A stretch of DNA of 5,729 nucleotides from Patescibacteria group bacterium (GTDB lineage: Bacteria > Patescibacteriota > Minisyncoccia > Minisyncoccales > PEYH01), in assembly GCA_018901715.1 (NCBI GenBank), contig JAHIEL010000085.1:1-5729 (forward strand), in the 5' to 3' direction. Position 1 is the first letter of the stretch, and the number at the start of each line of letters is the position of its first letter. The notes under the pieces are model-generated. The model was not told the DNA's origin, searched no databases, and saw nothing but the letters and a program-made list of their open reading frames with translations. The position numbers were made by a program, and so were the translations under genes. This document shows positions 1 through 4,403 of this stretch, piece by piece.

Positions 1-60
1 AAAATGAGTGAATAAAGAAAAGGCTAAAATGCCGACTAATATCCATCCAGTTATTTTCAT
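1..60 (-). CDS. N-terminus of an unidentified membrane or exported protein (cut by window edge)
   Basis: On the minus strand an ATG at 60-58 opens a frame that stays open for 20 codons to the window edge. The start lies only 3 bp after the hsp20 stop codon, so it looks like the next gene of the same transcript. The visible peptide begins MKITGWILVGILAFSLF: a lysine near the start, then an unbroken hydrophobic stretch, as in a signal peptide or first membrane helix. No Shine-Dalgarno sequence is visible, but the neighbouring genes lack one too. The family cannot be recognised from 20 residues, and a chance open frame is possible. The hydrophobic N-terminus and the coupling-like spacing are the only support. 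Confidence 0.55.
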   Translation of the reverse strand, partial: MKITGWILVGILAFSLFTHF

Positions 61-63
61 ATT

Positions 64-459
64 CTACTTGTCTTCTATTTTAATTTTTGTAGAGGGAGAT
101 GTTTTTGCTTTAGGTATTTTAAGAGTAAGAATACCGTCTTCTATATCTGCTTCAGCTTTTGAAATTTTAACTTTTTCTGGCAAAATTATTCTTTTAGAAA
201 AATTTCCCCAAAAACATTCTTTTTGAAAATATGTTCTATCTTTATCAGTATTTTTCGGTTTCTCTCTCTTGCCTTTAATAATGAGCATATCGTCTTCAAC
301 AGAAATATCCAAATTCTTGGAATTCACACCCGCAATTGTGGAAACAATCACAAAGTCATTTTTAGTTTCATAAGCATCAATTGTTAATTCTCCTTCTTCT
401 AAAGAGCTTGGTAATTCTTTTTGTTGGGGATTTTTGTTCTTCTTTTTAAAAATAGACAT
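64..459 (-). CDS. hsp20: Small heat-shock protein, Hsp20/alpha-crystallin family
   Basis: This 131-residue protein is an ATP-independent holdase that would bind unfolding proteins in the cytoplasm and keep them soluble for refolding chaperones. A short charged N-terminal arm (about residues 1-20, lysine-rich) precedes an alpha-crystallin domain at about 22-116. Visible hallmarks are the strand DISVEDDMLIIKGKRE, the segment ECFWGNFSKRIILP (81-94) and EDGILTLKIPK (107-117), the family's G-x-L-T-L type motif. The tail carries an I-K-I sequence (126-128), the conserved I-x-I motif that docks into a neighbouring subunit during oligomerisation. The length is normal for bacterial class A-like members, though the N-terminal arm is short, which may limit oligomer size. 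The gene lies 23 bp after prsW on the same strand and has no obvious promoter or CIRCE-like operator of its own, so it is probably co-transcribed. It ends in TAG. Confidence 0.93.
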   Translation of the reverse strand: MSIFKKKNKNPQQKELPSSLEEGELTIDAYETKNDFVIVSTIAGVNSKNLDISVEDDMLIIKGKREKPKNTDKDRTYFQKECFWGNFSKRIILPEKVKISKAEADIEDGILTLKIPKAKTSPSTKIKIEDK

Positions 460-482
460 AGATTTTAAATAAAGTTAATTAA

Positions 483-1202
483 TTATCTTGTAAGTTTTAT
501 CCGACACACTGTTAAAAGCTTTTTAATTTCACTAAATTCAACAAGCACTAATAAAAAGAGTAGGAGAAGAATAGTCCCCACAATCGCTATTCTATACCCT
601 CCTTCCATTGTTATACCAATATTATATATTCCGTGCAACACGACTGAGCCGAAGATGCCAGCGAATAAAAGCATCTTTCTATGCCTTGTTCTGAAAAATG
701 AGAGCGCGATAAAAAATCCAATGTTCGCTCCGGCAAGAGCATGCAGGAAAGTGGCCCCGATAAATCTACCCAAAAGAGCTATTGTTGTTTTTTCAACAAG
801 CATTGGTGGCTTAAGAGCCCAAAGAGTTAATATGTTTTCTACTGCGGCAAAGCCAAGCCCAGCAATTATCATATAAATCATTGCATCAATTGGCTCGTCA
901 AACTCTTTTGTTTTAAGCGCAGAAAATCTAACAACAAGATATTTCAGAACTTCTTCAGTGATAGCAACGCCTATTAAGAAATAAACAATTATTGCAATAT
1001 GAGGAGCGAGATTAGCGAGTATGCACCCTTTTTTAAAAACCATTTCTATAAGTGCGGCTGGAAAAGTAGAAAGCATTCCCAACAAAAATACGAGAATAAC
1101 CATTCTGTTTGGTTCTGGCCTTGTGTCTTTTCTCAAATAAAATAACAACCAGAGAGTGCTGGGTATTAGTCCTAATATTGCGAGAAATGGATAATAGAGC
1201 AT
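483..1202 (-). CDS. prsW: PrsW-family glutamic-type intramembrane protease
   Basis: This 239-residue polytopic membrane protein has about seven hydrophobic segments (roughly 3-23, 34-54, 66-90, 107-128, 141-168, 176-197 and 203-223). The PrsW signature is intact: EEVLKY with the paired glutamates at 83-84 and lysine at 87; FDEPIDAMIY (101-110) followed by GLGFAAVEN with E122 and N123; a histidine at 154 in HALAGANIG; and HGIYN at 190-194. In Bacillus subtilis, PrsW makes the first cut in the anti-sigma factor RsiW. The wider superfamily includes the CAAX-protease-like enzymes. The substrate here is unknown, and no anti-sigma factor is visible. The ATG at 1202 is 7 bp after the tsaD stop, which implies co-transcription. 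No Shine-Dalgarno sequence is present. The C-terminal tail after the last helix is basic and probably cytoplasmic. The family call is firm; the physiological role is not. Confidence 0.9.
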   Translation of the reverse strand: MLYYPFLAILGLIPSTLWLLFYLRKDTRPEPNRMVILVFLLGMLSTFPAALIEMVFKKGCILANLAPHIAIIVYFLIGVAITEEVLKYLVVRFSALKTKEFDEPIDAMIYMIIAGLGFAAVENILTLWALKPPMLVEKTTIALLGRFIGATFLHALAGANIGFFIALSFFRTRHRKMLLFAGIFGSVVLHGIYNIGITMEGGYRIAIVGTILLLLFLLVLVEFSEIKKLLTVCRIKLTR

Positions 1203-1209
1203 TTAAAGA

Positions 1210-2382
1210 TTATAACCTAATATTTGGTTCAGCTGCAAGAGTGTTTATTTTAACAGGTTTTAGATTTTTTTTAAGGTAGGCAGTTATAGCAATCATTGCT
1301 GCGTTGTCGCCGCAAAACTTAATTTTTGGAATTTGAAATTCAAAATCTAAATTTTCTTTTTTTATTTTTTCTTTAAATTGTTTTTGAAGTTCTTTATTCG
1401 CAGAAACCCCTCCACCCAAGATAATTGTTTTTACTTTGTAGTCCTTTGCCGCTTTAATAGTTTTTTTGATTAAAATATCAATAATCGCTTGTTGGGCCTC
1501 TTTTGCCATCGCACTGATATATGACTGGGTTTGCTTTTTTCTCTTTTTCGCATCATACAACACAGCTGTTTTTAAACCAGAAAAACTAAAATCATAGTCC
1601 TTTGTATAGAGCATTGGTCTGGGCAGTTTTACGCGATATTTCGACATTTCGATATTTCGACATATCTTTTCTGCCTCTTTCTGAATTGCAGGGCCACCAG
1701 GATATCCAAGTCCCAATATTCTAGCGATTTTATCAAACGCCTCGCCAGCAGCATCATCTCTAGTTTCTCCGACAATTTCGTAGTTTCCAAATTTTTTCAT
1801 AAGAATTATTTGAGTATGTCCTCCAGAAACAATCAAAGAGATTGCAGGAAATATCTTTGATTGATTAATTATTGATAGCTTATTATTTGAGCCAGTTTTT
1901 TCTAAAAAACTGGCAAGTATGTGTGCTTCAATATGATTGATTCCAATAATCGGCAGATTCCAAGCAAAACTAAGTGCTTTAGCAAAATTAACTCCTGTCC
2001 AAAGGCAAGGGTCAAGTCCAGGACCCTTTGTAACTGCGATTAAATCTATATCTGGTTTTTTATAATTTTTTAGAAAAGAATCTAATAGTTTAGATAAAAT
2101 TTCTTCCCTTGATAAAATTTCTTGTATTCTAAAACTCTTTGATTTTTCTTTTTTTAAAAGTTTTGCTTTTTTAAGGGCTTGTTCAAGAACTGTTGTTAAA
2201 TTTTTTTGGTGTTCTCTTCTCGCGAGAGAGGGATAGACACCGCCAAATTCTTTATGAACTTCAATTTGCGAAGAAACAATATTTGAAAGCAATTCAAAAT
2301 TACTTCCTTGGCATTGGGCCACAGCAATACAAGTGTCGTCACAAGATGTTTCTATCGCTAATATTTTCATTAGTTTAAGCAT
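1210..2382 (-). CDS. tsaD: tRNA N6-adenosine threonylcarbamoyltransferase TsaD
   Basis: TsaD transfers threonylcarbamoyl from threonylcarbamoyl-AMP to A37 of ANN-decoding tRNAs, working with TsaB and TsaE in bacteria. The ASKHA-fold motifs are all present: the ETSCDDT opening (11-17), the metal-binding HIEAH (H150, H154), SGGHT (186-190), DDAAGEAFDK (209-218), GYPGGP (226-231), FSFSGLKTA (265-273), GGGVSANK (323-330) and the metal-binding aspartate in CGDN (D359). At 390 residues it is longer than the usual 335-350. The extra length is mainly a lysine-rich helical insert at about 78-106, with smaller expansions at about 162-178 and 238-250. The start at 2382 gives MLKLMKIL; the second ATG at 2370 gives MKILAIETSCDDT, which fits the family better, and no Shine-Dalgarno sequence decides between them. 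It is the first gene of the minus-strand run and lies divergent to tRNA-Glu. Confidence 0.97.
   Translation of the reverse strand: MLKLMKILAIETSCDDTCIAVAQCQGSNFELLSNIVSSQIEVHKEFGGVYPSLARREHQKNLTTVLEQALKKAKLLKKEKSKSFRIQEILSREEILSKLLDSFLKNYKKPDIDLIAVTKGPGLDPCLWTGVNFAKALSFAWNLPIIGINHIEAHILASFLEKTGSNNKLSIINQSKIFPAISLIVSGGHTQIILMKKFGNYEIVGETRDDAAGEAFDKIARILGLGYPGGPAIQKEAEKICRNIEMSKYRVKLPRPMLYTKDYDFSFSGLKTAVLYDAKKRKKQTQSYISAMAKEAQQAIIDILIKKTIKAAKDYKVKTIILGGGVSANKELQKQFKEKIKKENLDFEFQIPKIKFCGDNAAMIAITAYLKKNLKPVKINTLAAEPNIRL
1633..1664 (-). repeat. Four-unit 8-bp tandem repeat inside tsaD
   Basis: Four consecutive 8-bp units, on the plus strand gCGATATT, TCGACATT, TCGATATT and TCGACATa, alternate T and C at the fifth base, making two copies of a 16-bp unit. 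Neither 8 nor 16 is a multiple of three, so successive copies are read in different frames and encode roughly CRNIEMSKYR (241-250). They lie in the variable loop between GYPGGP and the KLPRPM segment of TsaD, where sequence is least constrained. The frame is preserved across the repeat, so the gene is not broken. Confidence 0.75.
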
Positions 2383-2397
2383 ATCAAGGGTCTTGAT
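2383..2397. repeat. Short inverted repeat in the tsaD/tRNA-Glu divergent region
   Basis: The arms ATCAAG and CTTGAT are perfect inverted repeats separated by GGT. The element directly abuts the upstream tsaD start codon and overlaps the -35 box proposed for the tRNA promoter. It could be an operator or simply chance in AT-rich sequence; six-base arms are weak evidence. Confidence 0.35.
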
Positions 2398-2421
2398 TTT
2401 TTACAAATTTTAATTTATACT
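2393..2421 (+). promoter_or_regulatory. Sigma70-type promoter of tRNA-Glu
   Basis: A -35 box TTGATT (2393-2398) and a -10 box TATACT (2416-2421) are separated by exactly 17 bp, close to the TTGACA/TATAAT consensus. Transcription would start around 2428, a few bases before the mature tRNA 5' end at 2433, which is a normal short leader. The spacing to the tRNA is the best support. Confidence 0.65.
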
Positions 2422-2426
2422 ATCAA
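2398..2426 (-). promoter_or_regulatory. Candidate divergent promoter for the tsaD-prsW-hsp20 run
   Basis: Read on the minus strand, TTGATA (2426-2421) is followed 17 bp later by TAAAAA (2403-2398). The -35 matches consensus at five of six positions and the -10 at four. The predicted start, near 2391, is 9 to 21 bases before the two candidate tsaD starts, giving a short or almost leaderless 5' end that fits the missing Shine-Dalgarno sequence. It overlaps the tRNA promoter on the other strand, so the two might compete. The AT-rich background makes such matches common. Confidence 0.3.
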
Positions 2427-2432
2427 ACGAAT

Positions 2433-2504
2433 GGCGCCATCGTCTAACGGTTAGGACACTAGATTTTCAATCTAGTAATCGGGGTTCGATTCCCCGTGGC
2501 GCTA
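2433..2504 (+). tRNA. trnE: tRNA-Glu (anticodon UUC)
   Basis: The full cloverleaf can be folded by eye. The acceptor arm is GGCGCCA (2433-2439) with TGGCGCT (2497-2503), including a G-U first pair. The D arm is GTCT (2442-2445) with GGAC (2454-2457). The anticodon stem is CTAGA (2459-2463) with TCTAG (2471-2475), around a loop with anticodon TTC at 2466-2468. The T arm is CGGGG (2480-2484) with CCCCG (2492-2496) and loop TTCGATT. The discriminator is A2504, followed by CAC, so CCA must be added enzymatically. A UUC anticodon reads GAA and GAG. The gene has its own promoter and lies divergent to tsaD. Confidence 0.97.
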
Positions 2505-2517
2505 CACTAAAAAAACT

Positions 2518-2552
2518 AATGATCAATTATCGCTGGTCAATAATCAATCATT
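2518..2552 (+). repeat. Heptanucleotide repeat array 1 (five units)
   Basis: Five consecutive 7-bp units begin just after the tRNA: AATGATC, AATTATC, GCTGGTC, AATAATC and AATCATT. The shared pattern is close to A-R-T-K-A-T-Y, with the third unit most diverged. A T-rich 17-bp stretch (2553-2569) separates this array from array 2. The 7-bp phase, which recurs in two other arrays in the window, distinguishes it from random AT-rich spacer. Confidence 0.6.
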
Positions 2553-2569
2553 TTCCTTCTTTATTTTTT
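2519..2569 (+). terminator. Possible intrinsic terminator after tRNA-Glu
   Basis: ATGATCAATTAT (2519-2530) can pair with ATAATCAATCAT (2540-2551) across a 9-nt loop, with two central mismatches, and is followed by a T-rich stretch to 2569. The stem is AT-rich and weak, and it is built from the heptanucleotide repeat, so pairing may be incidental. It lies where a tRNA terminator would be expected. Confidence 0.35.
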
Positions 2570-2625
2570 AATGATCAGTGATCAATTATCAATGATTAAT
2601 TATAAATGATTAATTATAAATGACT
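2570..2625 (+). repeat. Heptanucleotide repeat array 2 (eight units), running into the glycosyltransferase start
   Basis: Eight uninterrupted 7-bp units start with AATGATC, AGTGATC and AATTATC. Then the 14-bp pair AATGATTAATTATA occurs twice exactly (2591-2604 and 2605-2618), and the last unit is AATGACT (2619-2625). The final unit contains the ATG at 2620 that starts the glycosyltransferase. The first 25 bases from 2567 match those from 4363 in array 3 at 24 positions. No ribosome binding site can be picked out within it. Confidence 0.75.
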
Positions 2626-4176
2626 GATAAATATTATTTGCGTCTTGCGCGGGCATCTGACTTAAAAGATAGAGGGGAAAGAATTTTTTATAGAATATTT
2701 GAGATTTTGCCCGGATTGTTCAGCTGTATAACGATTATCGCTGCAATCGTTTTTTCATATTTCAAACCAGTATGGGTGGCCTTTTTTGCTTTAATTCTTG
2801 TAGCTCATTGGCTTTTTAGAGCTGTTTATTTTTCTTTTCATTTAAGGGCAAGTTATGCTCGAATGAAAAAAGTGGAAAAAATTAACTGGATGCAAAAATT
2901 AGAGAATTTGCAAAAAATGCCGGACGAATTGCCAGCAAAAAACTGGAAAGATATTTATCATTTAGTAGTTTTGCCAATGTATAAAGAGCCATATGAAGTA
3001 GTCAGGGGTTCAATACAAGCGCTTTTAAACACAGATTATCCTAAAGAAAAATTTATAGTTATTTTGGCTCAAGAAGAAAGAGGCGGGCAAGAAGTTAAAG
3101 AGATGGGCGAGAGAATAGAGCAAGAGTTTGGTAATAAGTTTTTCAAATTTATAATTACTACTCATCCTTTTGGTTTGCCTGGTGAGATTGCAGCGAAATC
3201 ATCAAATGAGGTTTGGGCAAGCAGAAAAGCTAAAAATCTAATAGACGAGCTTGGCATTGCCTACGAGAATATCTTGTTCACTTCTTTTGATATTGATTCT
3301 GTGGCTTCCAAGCAATATTTTTCTATCCTTGCTTACCATTATCTAACTACTAAGAAGCCGTTACGGACAAGTTTTCAACCAATTCCTTTATTTTTAAATA
3401 ATATTTGGCAAGTGCCGGCATTATCTCGGCTATTTTCCTTTTCCACTTCTTTTTGGCACATTACAAATCAGGAAAGAGAAGACAAGTTGATTACTTTTTC
3501 TTCGCACTCAATGCCGTTTAAAGCATTAGTTGAAATTGATTTTAAACAACCAGATGTGGTTTCTGATGATTCCCGTATATTTTGGCAGTGTCTATTATTC
3601 TATGATGGCGATTATAGGGTAGAGTCGCTTCATTGTTCTATTTCTATGGACGCTAATGTTGGTAAGTCATTTTTTGGAACATTAGCCAATATGTACAAAC
3701 AGCAAAGGAGATGGGCTTATGGCGTTGCAGAAGTCCCTTATTTTATTTTTGGATTTTGGAAAAATAAAAAGATTTCTTTAAAAAAGAAATTATCATTAGG
3801 GCTTGAAGTAATAGAAGGGCATTGGAATTGGGCTTGTGCGCCGATTCTTTTGGCTGTGCTTGGCTGGTTGCCAACAGTGTTAGGAAGCAATGAATTTAAT
3901 CAAACAATTTTTTCATATAATTTGCCAAGATATATTGGACGCCTATTAACTTTTGCTATGCTTGGTTTATTCGGTTATATGTATTATACTTTTTATCTTC
4001 TCCCGCCCAAAGATAATTCAAGAAAAGGGAAAGCTAAAGTTCTAATCGCTTGCGCTCAATGGCTTTTTTTCCCGCTTACTATGATTTTTTTCGTGGCTGC
4101 TCCAGCGCTTGATGCTCAAATACGGCTCTCTCTTGGAAAATATATGGGTTTCTGGCCCACTCCCAAACACCGATAG
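2620..4176 (+). CDS. Membrane-bound family 2 glycosyltransferase (cellulose synthase-like layout)
   Basis: This 518-residue inverting GT2 enzyme would build or extend an envelope glycan from a nucleotide-sugar at the cytoplasmic face. Two N-terminal membrane helices (about 30-48 and 52-72) precede a GT-A domain with the motifs PMYKEP (119-124), D-I-D (224-226, the metal/nucleotide-binding DxD), SDDSRIFWQ with paired aspartates 316-317 as likely catalytic base region, and QQRRW (361-365, the Q-x-x-R-W acceptor-channel motif). Three further hydrophobic segments (about 403-422, 438-460 and 474-496) could form a translocation channel. DxD with QxxRW plus flanking helices suggests a processive or polymer-exporting enzyme, but sugar and product cannot be told. 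The ATG at 2620 keeps the basic N-terminal segment before the first helix; it lies in a repeat and lacks a Shine-Dalgarno sequence. The C-terminal helix is followed by a short tail ending TPKHR. It stops with TAG and is convergent with recG. The layout resembles uncharacterised glycosyltransferases I associate with CPR genomes. Confidence 0.88.
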   Translation: MTDKYYLRLARASDLKDRGERIFYRIFEILPGLFSCITIIAAIVFSYFKPVWVAFFALILVAHWLFRAVYFSFHLRASYARMKKVEKINWMQKLENLQKMPDELPAKNWKDIYHLVVLPMYKEPYEVVRGSIQALLNTDYPKEKFIVILAQEERGGQEVKEMGERIEQEFGNKFFKFIITTHPFGLPGEIAAKSSNEVWASRKAKNLIDELGIAYENILFTSFDIDSVASKQYFSILAYHYLTTKKPLRTSFQPIPLFLNNIWQVPALSRLFSFSTSFWHITNQEREDKLITFSSHSMPFKALVEIDFKQPDVVSDDSRIFWQCLLFYDGDYRVESLHCSISMDANVGKSFFGTLANMYKQQRRWAYGVAEVPYFIFGFWKNKKISLKKKLSLGLEVIEGHWNWACAPILLAVLGWLPTVLGSNEFNQTIFSYNLPRYIGRLLTFAMLGLFGYMYYTFYLLPPKDNSRKGKAKVLIACAQWLFFPLTMIFFVAAPALDAQIRLSLGKYMGFWPTPKHR

Positions 4177-4200
4177 TTTGTTCTATTAATCTTTTTAATC

Positions 4201-4230
4201 TGTTAGGGTCTGACCCTAACATTTTATTTT
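4201..4230 (+). terminator. Perfect palindrome with T-rich tail; likely glycosyltransferase terminator
   Basis: The arms TGTTAGGGTC (4201-4210) and GACCCTAACA (4212-4221) are perfect inverted repeats around one central T. As RNA this folds as an 8-bp stem TGTTAGGG/CCCTAACA with a 5-nt TCTGA loop, followed by TTTTATTTT. It lies 24 bp after the glycosyltransferase stop, the right place for an intrinsic terminator on the plus strand. Full symmetry through the loop bases is not needed for termination, so the sequence may also be a DNA-level palindrome such as a REP-like element or protein-binding site. Confidence 0.65.
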
Positions 4231-4243
4231 AGAGAACGGGTCT

Positions 4244-4300
4244 CGGGATGCTATCGAACGGGGGGAAGTCCGACTTCCCCCCGATTCTTTTCACATCCCG
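4244..4300. repeat. Nested GC-rich palindrome, REP-like
   Basis: A 25-bp palindrome has 12-bp perfect arms, CGGGGGGAAGTC (4259-4270) and GACTTCCCCCCG (4272-4283), around a single C. It is enclosed by an outer 7-bp stem, CGGGATG (4244-4250) with CATCCCG (4294-4300). A 7-bp direct repeat GAACGGG (4234-4240 and 4256-4262) and a small inverted pair GAGA/TCTC (4232-4244) lie at its left. The inner arms share the central GTC-N-GAC with the 4201 palindrome although their outer bases differ. The GC-rich content contrasts sharply with the AT-rich surroundings. Confidence 0.7.
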
Positions 4301-4360
4301 CCCCCGTCCTCCCTGCTGGAGAGGGCGGGGGCGGGGTAGTAAGCGGAGAGGGCGGGGGCG
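4297..4360. repeat. GC-rich hairpin with duplicated right arm
   Basis: CCCGCCCCCG (4297-4306) pairs perfectly with CGGGGGCGGG (4326-4335). The stem continues inward through a T-G pair and two G-C pairs, past a GA bulge, to TCC/GGA around the loop CTGCT (4313-4317). The right arm GGAGAGGGCGGGGGCG (4318-4333) recurs exactly at 4345-4360, a 16-bp direct repeat 27 bp apart, so either copy could pair with the left arm. Five plus-strand G-runs of three or more bases fall within 4323-4358, so a quadruplex is conceivable but would need a 13-nt loop. It is probably a degraded dispersed intergenic repeat. Confidence 0.65.
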
Positions 4361-4365
4361 TCTTT

Positions 4366-4400
4366 AATGATCAGTGATTAATTATCAGTTATCAGTGATT
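4366..4400 (+). repeat. Heptanucleotide repeat array 3 (five units)
   Basis: Five consecutive 7-bp units (AATGATC, AGTGATT, AATTATC, AGTTATC, AGTGATT) end 3 bp before the recG stop codon. The array shares its first 25 bases, with one mismatch and counting from 4363, with array 2 at 2567, in the same orientation. The two arrays form an imperfect direct repeat enclosing the glycosyltransferase and the GC-rich palindromes. Confidence 0.7.
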
Positions 4401-4403
4401 AAC

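Noticed and set aside
1633..1664. Frameshift or broken tsaD at the 8-bp repeat
   Set aside because: The reading frame is continuous and all conserved motifs on both sides are in the same frame.
2480..2504. tRNA-Glu 3' end as an integration (att) site
   Set aside because: No second copy of the tRNA 3' end occurs in the window, including around the 4200-4400 spacer, and no integrase is present.
2518..2625. CRISPR-like array after the tRNA
   Set aside because: The repeats are 7 bp, contiguous and without unique spacers, and no cas genes are nearby.
4259..4290. Second intrinsic terminator
   Set aside because: The stem is strong, but the following ATTCTTTTC is a poor U-tract and the hairpin's full symmetry and outer stem fit a dispersed palindromic element better. 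It could still impede transcription from either side.
4323..4358. Canonical G-quadruplex
   Set aside because: Only three close G-runs occur before a 13-nt gap, so a fold with four runs needs an unusually long loop; the hairpin explanation is simpler.
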